Of a stretch of 64,000 nucleotides of DNA, positions 1 through 8,723 are shown piece by piece; the stretch's first letter is position 1; every line of letters starts with the position of its first letter. The stretch is taken from the NCBI GenBank assembly GCA_965243175.1, contig OZ251532.1, forward strand, positions 682,001-746,000, in the 5' to 3' direction. Origin of the DNA: VXYL01 sp965243175. GTDB taxonomy: Bacteria > Pseudomonadota > Gammaproteobacteria > Pseudomonadales > Azotimanducaceae. The notes beneath the pieces were generated by a model that saw only the letters and a list, made by a program, of their open reading frames with translations, did no database searches and was not told where the DNA came from. The position numbers and the translations under genes were made by a program.

Positions 1-43
1 AGTCTTCACCGCCCGACCCGCGCCCGGCGCGGCGAAGCGCCGC

Positions 44-607
44 TCAAGCGCCTGCGATCGAGAGCAGTTCCACCTCGAAGATCAGCGCTTCGTCCGGGCC
101 GATGGAAGCCCCCGCGCCCGCCTTGCCGTAGGCGAGTTCGGAAGGAATGTAGAGCTTCCACTTGTCGCCCACGCGCATCATCTGCAGCGCTTCCTGCCAG
201 CCGCGGATGACGCCATTGACGCGGATGTCCAGCGGCTGCCCGCGCTCCACCGAACTGTCGAAGACATCGCCGGTGATCAGCGTGCCGTGGTAGTGCGCCG
301 ACACCTGATCCGTCGGCCCGGGCATCCCGCCGGTGCCGGAAGCCAGCACTTCGTACTGCAGCCCGGAAGCCGTGGTGACGACCTCTTCCCGCTGCCCGTT
401 CTCCGCGAGAAACACGCGCCCGCGCTCCAAGGCAGTCATCGGCGCCTCGGCAGGCGACGACTCGACCTCCGCCGGCATCTCGGCTTCGGCGGGCTCTGGG
501 TCTGGTGCTGTGTCAGCGGCATCCGGCGCGGTCTCCTGCGAACAACCAACGAAGGCGATGGCTGCGCAGCATAGCGCGACGGCCGCGAATCTCCTAGACG
601 ATCTCAT
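44..607 (-). CDS. FKBP-type peptidyl-prolyl cis-trans isomerase, lipoprotein
   Basis: A 187-residue protein that should catalyse proline cis-trans isomerisation during protein folding in the periplasm. The N-terminus is a lipoprotein signal ending in FVGC with Cys22 as the lipidation site. It is followed by an acidic Pro/Glu/Ala-rich linker (about 25-57) and one FKBP domain (about 80-185). The domain carries the usual blocks: YHGTLITGDVFDSS, the VIRGW segment, and IPSELAYG before the final strand. An AAAGGA ribosome site lies about 8 bases before the ATG. The single domain plus linker resembles Mip/FkpA-type foldases but is shorter than FkpA and lacks a long dimerisation helix. It is transcribed away from the hairpin-rich gap that follows. 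The family call is firm; which named foldase it corresponds to is not. Confidence 0.9.
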   Translation of the reverse strand: MRSSRRFAAVALCCAAIAFVGCSQETAPDAADTAPDPEPAEAEMPAEVESSPAEAPMTALERGRVFLAENGQREEVVTTASGLQYEVLASGTGGMPGPTDQVSAHYHGTLITGDVFDSSVERGQPLDIRVNGVIRGWQEALQMMRVGDKWKLYIPSELAYGKAGAGASIGPDEALIFEVELLSIAGA

Positions 608-1023
608 GGCGTTTTTCCTTTAGCTGGAGAGAGGGAGCGAGGATTCTAACGCGGTTGCCTAGGGACGGTCTGCCGGTCTGTAGCACTACGGTTGCGTGTT
701 GTGCTTCACGGATCCCTTGAAGTCGTGCGCGGCGGCCATGCTCTCTCCGGGTGTGCGACACTCGGTGGCACAAGTGTTGGGAGCCACCAGATTTCGCCGC
801 CAACGCTGCCGCGTCCAGCCGCGGCGGCGCTGGGAGCACGGGCGTCTCGCCTGGCGTCGCCCGCACAGGCGAACACCGAGAACCAGAATGCGGGCGAGGA
901 CGTCCGCGCTCCCAGTGTGTGTGCGGAGCAGATGTCGCCCAAATGTTGCACACCCGCTCTCTCGCTCTCTCCGAGGTCGTTGACAAGAACCGTTTAGGGG
1001 CGCATGTTGTCGGCGGTTGCGCA
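608..1023. other. Intergenic region between FKBP gene and small membrane protein
   Basis: About 415 bases in which I see no convincing gene; the short reading frames overlap one another and have arginine-rich shadow composition. The main structure is the nested inverted repeat at 830-915, listed separately. A TTGACA hexamer at 980-985 could be the -35 box for the gene starting at 1024, but the matching -10 is weak. Confidence 0.5.
830..915. repeat. Nested inverted repeat (hairpin/REP- or MITE-like element)
   Basis: Outer arms 830-846 and 899-915 are inverted copies matching at 15 of 17 positions, starting CTGGGAGC and ending GCTCCCAG. An inner perfect 9-bp pair lies at 857-865 and 889-897 (TCGCCCGCA and its complement). 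The whole could fold into one long hairpin. There is no T-run, so it is not a standard terminator. It looks like a dispersed intergenic repeat, but I saw no second copy in this window. Confidence 0.55.
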
Positions 1024-1212
1024 ATGGAGAATCCCGTGTTCGGGCTCGATGTCCTGTTCTACTCCGCGCTGGCGGGGGCGGCGTTCAGCCTGCTCTACGT
1101 CTTCGAGATCTTCTCCGGAGAGGGAGAGGGTCGGAAGGGAAAGGGTCGAAAGAGGTCCGGCGGCGAGGACAACGACGGCTACTACGCGGACGGGTACTAC
1201 GACGAGCCGTAG
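1024..1212 (+). CDS. Small single-pass membrane protein, hypothetical
   Basis: A 62-residue protein starting at ATG 1024. One hydrophobic segment (about residues 5-27, containing LFYSALAGAAFSLLYVF) is followed by a charged tail rich in Gly, Lys and Arg, then an acidic Tyr/Asp-rich end. By the positive-inside rule the tail is probably cytoplasmic. No family is recognised. The abrupt change from a hydrophobic helix to a low-complexity tail is typical of small membrane proteins, but the gene lacks a strong ribosome site, so expression is uncertain. It stands alone between the hairpin gap and a broken gene. Confidence 0.5.
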   Translation: MENPVFGLDVLFYSALAGAAFSLLYVFEIFSGEGEGRKGKGRKRSGGEDNDGYYADGYYDEP

Positions 1213-1388
1213 CGCAGCTTCGACTTGGCGGCCTCCGCCTTCTTTCATTGCGCGCAACAGCACGCCCGCGACGTTTGGCATGGCTATCCCGTTGGATGGG
1301 TGAACGTGCCGGTGCATATCCGTCAGCAGTGGCTGGACGTTGGCCGCGTACGCCGACGCGACATCAAAGGCAATTGGAACTGACGACG

Positions 1389-2089
1389 ATGCCGGTGCAG
1401 TGGGGGGGAAGGCTCGCGGGCGACACCAGCCGATTCGCAATTCGATTGGCGTTCGCGCCCGACCCGGATGGCGGGCGCGCCGCCACGCCGGACCTGGCTC
1501 GCTCCTGGGGGGAGCTTCCAACTCTGGGTGGACGGGCGGAATCTCTGCGCTCACCGCGAAGAGGGCGAGCGCATCGACTCGGTTCACTGGTATCTGCTGC
1601 CGCTCATGGAGTGGTTCGCTCGGAACTGGAGTCTTGCTTCACGAAGAACGGCTGCCGGTGAAGAACGACGGCGGCAACGCATGGGCATCGCTGCGCAGTA
1701 CGCGATTCCCTCCCGATGCGATGGCGATGGATGCCGATTTAGAGACCGCATGGCAGGAACGCTGGCAGGGCTGGTGGAATCGTCACGCTCTGCGGGCGGC
1801 CAGCGACGGGGGCTTGTTCCCCGATGTGGTCTTCCGCCGCCTTCGCGATGTCGTGGAAATCTCGTGGGGTGATGTTCCAAGCGCCGGCACGCCGGCCGGG
1901 TTCGGCTTCCTCGAGTGCAGCCAGGCCGCAGTTCGTCTGGCGCCGGCCGAAGTAGCCGCGCCTTTGCACGAAGCGCTCTTGAGTGCATGCAGCCACCTTG
2001 CCCGTCGGGCAACGGACTCGCAGCGGGTCAGGGGACTCCTTCGCTCTCTGTGGACTTTGCCGGAGTCGGCCCTGCAGACTCCTGGCTAA
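1389..2089 (+). pseudogene. Hypothetical protein gene broken by two frameshifts
   Basis: A protein of about 230 residues can be read only by changing frame twice. Frame one begins at ATG 1389 and runs to a six-G run near 1506-1511, where one G too many shifts the frame. Frame two then gives FQLWVDGRNLCAH and DSVHWYLLPLMEWFARNW. Near 1632 bases seem to be missing, and frame three continues LLHEERLPVKNDGGNAWASL down to the stop at 2089. The three pieces join into one coherent Trp-rich sequence, including GGLFPDVVFRRLRD and VEISWGD. I do not know the function. The first shift, in a homopolymer, could be a sequencing error; the second looks like a small deletion. Its end overlaps the stop of the convergent gene on the other strand. 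Confidence 0.6.
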
Positions 2090-2376
2090 GCGACGGCGGG
2101 TCGCCCTAGGGCGATGGTGGGGGAGCGGGGCATTTGGTTGGTGATGCCGCCGCCGATTCGGCAATTCTCTACGGTGGTTTGCTCCGAGGCGTCGGCCAGG
2201 CGGGCTTCGCGGACGACGACTTTGCCGTCTTCCAAGCCGCCGAAGCAGGCTCTTGCGAGCGCTTGGGGGCGGTCGGCGGTGTTGGCCGGTGCGCTCTCGT
2301 CGGCAGCGGAGGCTGCCGTCGCTTGGATGGCGGCGCTTGCGAGCAGGGCGGCAACGAAGGTGCGCAACGTGTTCAC
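2086..2376 (-). CDS. Small exported protein, hypothetical
   Basis: A 96-residue protein from a GTG start at 2376. It begins with a cleavable signal peptide (NTLRTFVAALLASAAIQATAAS A-S-A type) followed by a mature part of about 70 residues with two cysteines that could form one disulfide. No domain is recognised. The start was chosen because it places the signal peptide at the N-terminus; the open frame extends far upstream but that part is antisense to the next gene. Its stop codon overlaps the end of the convergent broken gene. Function unknown; likely periplasmic. Confidence 0.55.
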   Translation of the reverse strand: MNTLRTFVAALLASAAIQATAASAADESAPANTADRPQALARACFGGLEDGKVVVREARLADASEQTTVENCRIGGGITNQMPRSPTIALGRPAVA

Positions 2377-2539
2377 GGGCGGTGAACCTACGTTGCGAAT
2401 ATGACTGTTTCGTGACGGATTCGAGGGCGTTCGCCGGAGATTTCGGCGAGGGCGGTTTTTTCTTCCTAGGGGGTTGTGGATGCTCTGAGGAACAAATATC
2501 CTATCGGTCAAACGCCAACCCAAGTCGAGGGAGACGACG

Positions 2540-2878
2540 ATGGAAAAGCTGAATAGGGCCATGACGGCCATGGTGGTGGCATTGGCGGCGGTGATCGGGG
2601 CGGGCTGCGCCTCGGTTGGCGGGGGCGAGGCGGGCGCTACGCCCACGCATCGCTGGGTCGCGCAAACGGACGTGTCCAGCGCCAAGTACAACTTCGACAA
2701 CAAGCTGTGCGCCGAAAGCTCGATGGTGGAACTGCGCGGCACCGAGGTCGTGGCGGCACCTTCCCAAGAGCACAGCCAAGACGCGCATGGTGAAGACCTC
2801 GGAGTCAGCAAGGGCGCGGAGTTCGCCGCGTACCAGCGGTGCATGCAGGGGAAGGGCTACGACCTCGCCACCTACTGA
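2540..2878 (+). CDS. Small lipoprotein, hypothetical
   Basis: A 112-residue protein with a lipoprotein signal peptide (VIGAGC, lipidated Cys about residue 23). A GAGGGAGA ribosome site precedes the ATG. The mature part has two further cysteines (KLCAESS and YQRCMQGKGYDL), a spacing common in small periplasmic proteins that end in a CM-x-KGY-type motif. I cannot assign a function. It is a single-gene unit: a strong terminator follows 34 bases after the stop. The KGY ending near the C-terminus is often seen in gammaproteobacterial outer-membrane lipoproteins of unknown role. Confidence 0.7.
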   Translation: MEKLNRAMTAMVVALAAVIGAGCASVGGGEAGATPTHRWVAQTDVSSAKYNFDNKLCAESSMVELRGTEVVAAPSQEHSQDAHGEDLGVSKGAEFAAYQRCMQGKGYDLATY

Positions 2879-2911
2879 ACCGCGCCCGCTGGCCATCGCC
2901 AGCATCTGACC

Positions 2912-2952
2912 AAGGCTCGGCGGATCGTTCGATCCGCCGAGCCTTTTTCTTT
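2912..2952 (+). terminator. Rho-independent terminator after the small lipoprotein gene
   Basis: A perfect 13-bp stem (2914-2926 with 2931-2943), four-base loop GTTC, then TTTTTCTTT. Flanking AA pairs with the first Ts. This is the clearest terminator in the window. On the other strand it lacks a T-run, so it would serve the convergent prs gene poorly. Confidence 0.92.
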
Positions 2953-2977
2953 CCGCTCTGGCGCCTCTAAAGCAGCG

Positions 2978-3928
2978 TTAAGCGAAGAGGGCGCCGACGC
3001 TCTCTCCGGTGTGGATGCGGCGGATGGCCTCGGCCAAGAGGGGCGCCACCGAGAGCACCGTCAGCATGTCGAGGCGCTTCGACTTGTGGACGTCGACGGC
3101 GACGGTGTTGGTGACGGTCATCGACTCGATGCCGCAATCGCCGAGCCGGTCGATGGCCTCGCCCACCAGCACGCCGTGGGTGGCGCCGGCGAGCACGCGC
3201 CCGGCCCCGGCGTGGTGCAGCGTGCGGGCGGTTTCCACCAGCGTGCCGCCGGTGGAGACTTCGTCCTCGAAGACGATGGCGTCCTTGCCCGCGACTTCGC
3301 CCACCACGTGGCCTTGGCGCACCTCGGTGTCGCTGACCCGGCGCTTGTCGATGATGGCGAGCGGCACGCCCAGCTTGGACGCGAAGCGGCCGGCGCGCTT
3401 CGCCCCTCCGGCGTCGCTTGCCACCACCACCGCGTTCGCCAAATCGTATTTTTTGGCCATGTGTTCGGCGACGATGGGGATGGCCGTGAGGTGGTCTACC
3501 GGAATGCTGAAGAAGCCGTGTACCTGTTCCGCATGCAGGTCCATCGTCAGCACCCGGTGGGCGCCGGCGGTGTTCAGCAGGTCCGCGATCAAGCGGCCGG
3601 CGATGGAGATGCGCGGCTGGTCCTTCTTGTCCGAGCGGGCGTAGGAGAAGTAGGGAATCACCGCCGTGATGCGGCGCGCCGAGGCGCTGCGCAGCGCGTC
3701 CAACGTGATCAGCAACTCCATGATGTGGTCGCTGGCGGGTTCGGTGAACGCCTGCACCACGAAGACGTCCCGCTCGCGCACGTTGGCGTCGATCTGCACG
3801 GAGAGGTTGTCGTTGGAGAAGCGCGAGAGGGTCAGGCTGCTGCGGGTGATGCCGAGGCAGGCGCATACGTCGTCCGCCAGAGCCGGATTGGAGCGCCCGG
3901 CGAAGACCTTGAGTTCGTCGTCCATCAT
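2978..3928 (-). CDS. prs: Ribose-phosphate pyrophosphokinase (PRPP synthetase)
   Basis: A 316-residue enzyme that makes PRPP from ribose 5-phosphate and ATP for purine, pyrimidine, histidine and NAD synthesis. Visible blocks are KVFAGRSNP at the start, IPYFSYARSDKKDQP (flexible loop and ATP site), VLTMDLHAEQVHGFF (metal and ribose-phosphate site), and the PRPP loop in the form EDEVSTGGT. The length fits the family. I chose the first ATG of the pair at 3928, which has AAGGTGG about five bases before it; a longer frame reaches 3961. It lies 40 bases after valS, so it may be read with the pepA-holC-valS set. The PRPP loop is slightly unusual (EVSTGGT rather than DMIDTGGT). It supplies substrate for the purine operon at 50-57 kb. 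Confidence 0.93.
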   Translation of the reverse strand: MMDDELKVFAGRSNPALADDVCACLGITRSSLTLSRFSNDNLSVQIDANVRERDVFVVQAFTEPASDHIMELLITLDALRSASARRITAVIPYFSYARSDKKDQPRISIAGRLIADLLNTAGAHRVLTMDLHAEQVHGFFSIPVDHLTAIPIVAEHMAKKYDLANAVVVASDAGGAKRAGRFASKLGVPLAIIDKRRVSDTEVRQGHVVGEVAGKDAIVFEDEVSTGGTLVETARTLHHAGAGRVLAGATHGVLVGEAIDRLGDCGIESMTVTNTVAVDVHKSKRLDMLTVLSVAPLLAEAIRRIHTGESVGALFA

Positions 3929-3968
3929 TGCCACCTTGCCTGCCTCCCGCTGCCGTGCCACACCGCTG

Positions 3969-6749
3969 CTAGAGAGCGGCTAGACGCTCCAGCTGCGCTT
4001 CCAGGACCTCCAGCTGGCGCGTCAGCGAGCGCTTTTTCTCGCGTTCCTTCTCCACCACTGCTGGCGGCGCCTTGGCGACGAACGCGGCGTTGCCGAGCTT
4101 GCCCTCCGTGCGCTGGATCTCCTTGCGCAGCTTGTCCAGTTCCTTGCCGAGCCTGGCGCGTTCCGCGTCCACGTCGATGATGCCAGCAAGGGGCACCATG
4201 AGTTTCAGATCGCCCACCATCTGCACCGATGCGGCGGGCGCCGCTTCGCCTTCGCCGAGCCAATCGAGCGCACCGATCTTGGCCAAGCGCTTGAGCAGCG
4301 GTTCGGTCTGCGCCAGCCATGCGCGGTCGTCCGCCCCGCCCCCTTGCAGCAGCAAGGCCACTTCCTTGCCGGGATTGACGTTCATCTCGCCGCGGATGTT
4401 GCGCACCGCGGCCACGACGTCCTTCGCCCAGCCCACCGCCGCTTCGGCATCCGCATCCAGTGCGCCGTCCTCCGCGGTCGGAAACGGCTGCCGCATGATC
4501 GTCTCGCCGCTGCCGCGAGCCGTCTCCGGCAGCGACCGCCACAGCGTTTCCGTCACGAAAGGCACGATCGGGTGGGCGATGCGAAGCAGCGTCTCCAACG
4601 TCTCGACCAGCGTGCGGCGCACCGCGGCCAGGCGTTCCTCGGACGCGCTCTTGTCGAACAGCGTGGCCTTGGCGAACTCCACATACCAGTCGCAGTATTC
4701 GTGCCACGCGAACTCGTAGACGGCGTTCGCGTAGAGGTCGAAGCGATAGTTGCCGATGGCGTCTCGCACCGCGTTGGCGAGGTGCGCGGTGCGGGAACGG
4801 ATCCAACGCTCGGCCACGCCCGGTGCGCCTTCTCCCGTGAGCGGCGAGTCCTCCACATGCGAGAGCGTGAACTTGGCCGCGTTCCACAGCTTGTTGCAGA
4901 AGTTCCGATAGCCTTCGATGCGCTTCAGATCGAAGGCCAGATCCCGGCCTTGGGAAGCCAAGGCGCAGAAGGCGAAGCGCAGCGCATCCGTGCCGTAGGC
5001 TTGGATGCCGTTCGGATACTCGCGGCGCGTCCGTTCGGCGATGCGCTCGGCAAGTTGCGGCTGCGTCATGTTGGCGGTGCGCTTGGCGACCAGCCCTTCG
5101 GTCGAAATGCCATCGACGATGTCCAGCGGGTCGAGGCCGTTGCCGCGCGTCTTGGACATCTTCGCGCCTTCGGCGTCGCGCACCATGCCGTGGATGTAGA
5201 CCTCGCGGAACGGCACTTCGCCAGTGAAGCGCAAGGTCATCATGATCATCCGCGCCACCCAGAAGAAGATGATGTCGTAGCCGGTCACCAGCACGCTGGT
5301 GGGGTGGAAGGCGTCCAGTTCCGGCGTCTTCTCCGGCCAGCCGAGCGTGCCGAAGGTCCACAGGGCGGACGAAAACCAGGTGTCCAGCACGTCGTCGTCC
5401 TGGCGCAGCGGCACGTCCGCGGCCAAGCCGCCCCGCGCCCTCGCTTCCGTTTCGCTGCGGCCCACGTAGACGTTGCCGTGCTCGTCGTACCAGGCGGGAA
5501 TGCGATGCCCCCACCACTGCTGGCGGCTGATGCACCAGTCCTGGATGTTGCGCATCCAAGCGAAGTACATGTTTTCGTACTGCTTCGGCACGAACCTCAC
5601 GTCGCCGCTTTCCACCGCAGCGATGGCCGGCTCGGCGAGCGGGCCGATCTTCACGAACCACTGGTCGGTCAGCCACGGTTCGACGATCGCCTTCGAGCGG
5701 TCGCCCCTCGGCACGGTGGCTGTGTGTGGTTCCACACGCTCTAGGAGGCCAGCGGCATCGAGGTCGGCGACGATGCGCTTGCGCGCTTCGAAGCGATCAA
5801 GGCCCCGGTAGCTTGGCGGCGCGTTGTCGTTCACGCTGGCATCGGCGTTCAGGATGTTGATGGTCTCGAGACCGTGGCGCTGCCCGATGGCGTGGTCGTT
5901 GAAGTCGTGCGCCGGGGTGATCTTGACGCAGCCCGAACCGAAAGCGCGGTCCACGTAGTCGTCCGCGATCACAGGAATGCGCCGCCCCACGAGCGGCAGT
6001 TCCACTTCGCTGCCAACCAACACCGCGAAGCGTTCGTCGCTCGGATGAACAGCCACCGCGGTATCGCCGAGCATCGTCTCCGGGCGCGTGGTCGCCACCA
6101 CCAGATGGCGTTGGCCGTCCGCCGTGACGGCGCCGTTCGCCAGCGGATAGCGGATGTGCCAAAGATGGCCTTGCTCTTCGACGTTCTCCACTTCGAGGTC
6201 GGAAATCGAAGTCTTCAGCTGCGGGTCCCAGTTCACCAACCGCTTGCCGCGATAGATCAGGCCGTCTTCGTGCAGGCGCACGAACACTTCCGTCACGGCG
6301 CGGGAGAAGCCTTCGTCCATGGTGAAGCGCTCGCGGGTCCAATCCACCGACGAACCCATGCGCCGAATCTGCGACGAGATGCTGTCGCCGGTGCTCTCCT
6401 TCCACTCCCAGACCTTGGCGACGAAGCCGTCGCGCCCGATGTCCTCCAGCGCGATGCCCTGGGCGAGAAGCTGCCGTTCCACCACCATCTGCGTGGCGAT
6501 CTGCGCGTGGTCGGTGCCGGTCTGCCACAACGCGCGGGCGCCGTTCATGCGCTGGTAGCGAATCAGCGCGTCCATCAGCGTGTGCTGGAAGGCGTGGCCG
6601 ACGTGCAGGCGGTCGGTGACGTTGGGCGGCGGAATGGCGATGCTGTACGGGGTGCCGTTGCCATCGGGCGCGAACAAGCCCTCGCGCTCCCACGTCGCGT
6701 AGAGATCCCCTTCGATGGCGGCGGGGTCGAATGTGCCAGCGATGGCCAT
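3969..6749 (-). CDS. valS: Valyl-tRNA synthetase
   Basis: A 926-residue class I aminoacyl-tRNA synthetase that charges tRNA-Val. The HIGH motif appears as LHVGH (about 48-52) after IPPPNVT; the KMSKS loop is KMSKT (about 530). The editing domain contains TTRPETMLGDTAVAV. The typical C-terminal coiled-coil arm, rich in Glu, Lys and Leu, forms the last 65 residues. The frame remains open upstream, but the family N-terminus starts at ATG 6749, giving normal length. The ribosome site is weak. It follows holC by about 60 bases and precedes prs; pepA-holC-valS is the standard gammaproteobacterial order. Confidence 0.96.
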   Translation of the reverse strand: MAIAGTFDPAAIEGDLYATWEREGLFAPDGNGTPYSIAIPPPNVTDRLHVGHAFQHTLMDALIRYQRMNGARALWQTGTDHAQIATQMVVERQLLAQGIALEDIGRDGFVAKVWEWKESTGDSISSQIRRMGSSVDWTRERFTMDEGFSRAVTEVFVRLHEDGLIYRGKRLVNWDPQLKTSISDLEVENVEEQGHLWHIRYPLANGAVTADGQRHLVVATTRPETMLGDTAVAVHPSDERFAVLVGSEVELPLVGRRIPVIADDYVDRAFGSGCVKITPAHDFNDHAIGQRHGLETINILNADASVNDNAPPSYRGLDRFEARKRIVADLDAAGLLERVEPHTATVPRGDRSKAIVEPWLTDQWFVKIGPLAEPAIAAVESGDVRFVPKQYENMYFAWMRNIQDWCISRQQWWGHRIPAWYDEHGNVYVGRSETEARARGGLAADVPLRQDDDVLDTWFSSALWTFGTLGWPEKTPELDAFHPTSVLVTGYDIIFFWVARMIMMTLRFTGEVPFREVYIHGMVRDAEGAKMSKTRGNGLDPLDIVDGISTEGLVAKRTANMTQPQLAERIAERTRREYPNGIQAYGTDALRFAFCALASQGRDLAFDLKRIEGYRNFCNKLWNAAKFTLSHVEDSPLTGEGAPGVAERWIRSRTAHLANAVRDAIGNYRFDLYANAVYEFAWHEYCDWYVEFAKATLFDKSASEERLAAVRRTLVETLETLLRIAHPIVPFVTETLWRSLPETARGSGETIMRQPFPTAEDGALDADAEAAVGWAKDVVAAVRNIRGEMNVNPGKEVALLLQGGGADDRAWLAQTEPLLKRLAKIGALDWLGEGEAAPAASVQMVGDLKLMVPLAGIIDVDAERARLGKELDKLRKEIQRTEGKLGNAAFVAKAPPAVVEKEREKKRSLTRQLEVLEAQLERLAAL

Positions 6750-6808
6750 GGGCGGAATCGTCGCGGATCGCGTCGGCGAAGAGGCGCCGACGGCAAACGT
6801 CGCGGGTG

Positions 6809-7228
6809 CTACTCCCAGTCGTCGAGTTCGTGGTGGAACAGCGGATAGCCGCGTTCCCGATAGTGCCGGTACTTGGCGCGGCCGGCCGAGCGTTCCGTCG
6901 CCAGCACGATTTCCGAGACCCGCGCCAGCTTCGCCAAGGATTCGGGCACGTCGGCCGCGAGGTTGACGAGCACGCCAGCGCCGTTGGGCGTTTCGTCCGG
7001 CGTACCGATCGCGACCGGCTCGCTGGTCGCCTCGGCGCTGCGGGCGTGGGGCAGGAAGCGATCCGGCGGATAGTTCCAAAGCAGCTCGTCGAGTTCCCCG
7101 GCGGCGTCCGCCGGCGCCCGCACATGCACGCGCTCGCCTTCCGCGACCGCGCGGCAGGCCAGGCGGCAGGCGAAGCGCTGCTTCGCAAGCTCATCGACGT
7201 CGTTCAGGATGTAGAAATCGACGCGCAT
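6809..7228 (-). CDS. holC: DNA polymerase III chi subunit
   Basis: A 139-residue protein of the replicative clamp loader that links it to single-strand-binding protein. The start MRVDFYIL and the block LLWNYPPDRFLPHA match the chi family. An acidic C-terminus (HHELDDWE) ends the protein. Its ATG overlaps the pepA stop by one base (TGATG), so the two are translationally coupled, and valS follows. The pepA-holC-valS neighbourhood is conserved in gammaproteobacteria and supports the call despite the usual low sequence conservation of chi. Confidence 0.88.
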   Translation of the reverse strand: MRVDFYILNDVDELAKQRFACRLACRAVAEGERVHVRAPADAAGELDELLWNYPPDRFLPHARSAEATSEPVAIGTPDETPNGAGVLVNLAADVPESLAKLARVSEIVLATERSAGRAKYRHYRERGYPLFHHELDDWE

Positions 7229-8676
7229 CAGGACGTTCCGCCGTTCAGCAGAAACTCGAACAGCGCGGCCACCGGGCGCCCGGTGGAGCCCTTGCCGGAC
7301 TTGTAGGCGACCCCGGCGATGTCCAAGTGCGCCCACGGGAAGCCCTTGGCGAAGCGCGACAGGAAGCAGGCGGCGGTGATGGAGCCAGCCTCGCGCCCGC
7401 CGATGTTCTTCATGTCCGCGAACGCGCTCTTCAGCTGCTTCTGGTAGTCGTCCCACAGGGGCATTCGCCAGAACCTGTCGTGGGCGGATTGGCCAGCGGC
7501 CAGCAGCGCATCGGCAAGCGCGTCGTCGTTGGCGTAGAGGGCGGCGGCAGGCGAGCCGAGGGCGATCACCTGGGCGCCGGTGAGGGTGGCCACGTCCACC
7601 ACGGACTTCGGCTTGTAGCGTTCGGCGTAGGTGAGGGCGTCGCAGAGCACCAGTCGGCCCTCGGCGTCCGTGTTGAGAATCTCCACCGTCTGCCCGGACA
7701 GCGTCTTCACGACATCGCTCGGCCGGGTCGCGCGCCCGCTCGGCATGTTCTCGGCCGCCGCGGCGATGACCACGAGATGCATCGGCAGCTTGGCGCTCTG
7801 CACTGCCTTGGCGACGCCGAGCACGGACGCCGCGCCCGACATGTCGAACTTCATGTCGCCCATGCCAGCGCCCGGCTTCAAGCTGATGCCGCCGCTGTCG
7901 AAGGTGATGCCCTTGCCGATGAGCACGTTCGGCGCACCCTCGGCGCCCTTGTACTCCACCACCACCAGCTTGCCCGGCGTCTCGCTGCCTTGGGAGACGG
8001 CCATGAACGCGCCCATGCCGAGCTCGGTCATTTCGTCTTCGTCCAGCACCGTGACCGTGGTGTTGTCGGAAGCGAGCGCTTGCGCGGTTTCGGCGACGAA
8101 GGTGGGGTTGCAGATGTTCGGCGGCTGGTTGCCGAGATTCTTGGCGAAGGCGAGGCCGTCGTCCAATGCCTGCGCCTGGCGCACGGCGTCGCGAGCCATC
8201 GTGCGGTCCTTCGCCAGCACGCCGACCCGGCGCAGCTTGGCCGCGCTCGGCTGCTTCGACTTGGGCGCGTCGAAGCGGTAGCAGGCGTGGGAGACGGCAG
8301 CGAGCGCGGTGCGGATCTTCCAGTGCGCGTCTTTCTCGCCACCTTCGCCGGCAACCGCGAAATCGTCGATGCAGAACGTCGCGTCGCCGACATCGAGCGA
8401 CGCCAAGGCGCCAGCGACCGCGTCGACATCCTTGCGGAACTGCGCTTCGGTGGCGGGTTCGTCCGCCGCCTTGCCGACGACCAGGAGCCGCGACAGCTTG
8501 CCGTTCCGAAAGAGCTTGAGCACGGTGCCGTGCGCGTTCTTCGTGCCGTCCAGGGCCAGCCGCGCTTCGGCGCCGATGCCCAGGATGTCAGCAACGCTTT
8601 GCGCACTCCGGCGCGGCACGACCAGGCAGGCCGTGGAAACCGAGGCCGCGTCTCCGGTCTTGGTCGAATATCTCAT
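7228..8676 (-). CDS. pepA: Leucyl aminopeptidase (M17 family)
   Basis: A 482-residue cytosolic di-metal aminopeptidase that removes N-terminal residues from peptides; in some bacteria it also binds DNA. Metal-binding blocks are clear: GKGITFDSGGISLKPG with the catalytic lysine, MKFDMSGAASVLG, and the signature NTDAEGRLVL. The C-terminal catalytic domain is about residues 160-480; the N-terminal alpha/beta domain precedes it. It starts at ATG 8676, 47 bases from the divergent lptF gene, an arrangement (pepA back-to-back with lptF) that is conserved in gammaproteobacteria. It is the first gene of pepA-holC-valS-prs. Confidence 0.96.
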   Translation of the reverse strand: MRYSTKTGDAASVSTACLVVPRRSAQSVADILGIGAEARLALDGTKNAHGTVLKLFRNGKLSRLLVVGKAADEPATEAQFRKDVDAVAGALASLDVGDATFCIDDFAVAGEGGEKDAHWKIRTALAAVSHACYRFDAPKSKQPSAAKLRRVGVLAKDRTMARDAVRQAQALDDGLAFAKNLGNQPPNICNPTFVAETAQALASDNTTVTVLDEDEMTELGMGAFMAVSQGSETPGKLVVVEYKGAEGAPNVLIGKGITFDSGGISLKPGAGMGDMKFDMSGAASVLGVAKAVQSAKLPMHLVVIAAAAENMPSGRATRPSDVVKTLSGQTVEILNTDAEGRLVLCDALTYAERYKPKSVVDVATLTGAQVIALGSPAAALYANDDALADALLAAGQSAHDRFWRMPLWDDYQKQLKSAFADMKNIGGREAGSITAACFLSRFAKGFPWAHLDIAGVAYKSGKGSTGRPVAALFEFLLNGGTS

Positions 8677-8723
8677 AATCCCCGCCAGCGGTGACTGAAC
8701 GCGGGATAGTAGCGGATTAGGCT

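Noticed and set aside
980..1010. TTGACA-based promoter before the small membrane protein
   Set aside because: The -35 hexamer is perfect, but at 17-bp spacing the -10 region is a poor match; not enough for a feature of its own.
608..1023. Several 80-150-residue frames on both strands in the gap after the FKBP gene
   Set aside because: Mutually overlapping, Arg/Pro-rich, no ribosome sites; the region is better explained by a hairpin repeat.
3969..7079. A longer valS with 110 extra N-terminal residues
   Set aside because: The extension overlaps holC in another frame and lacks family similarity; ATG 6749 fits the family N-terminus.
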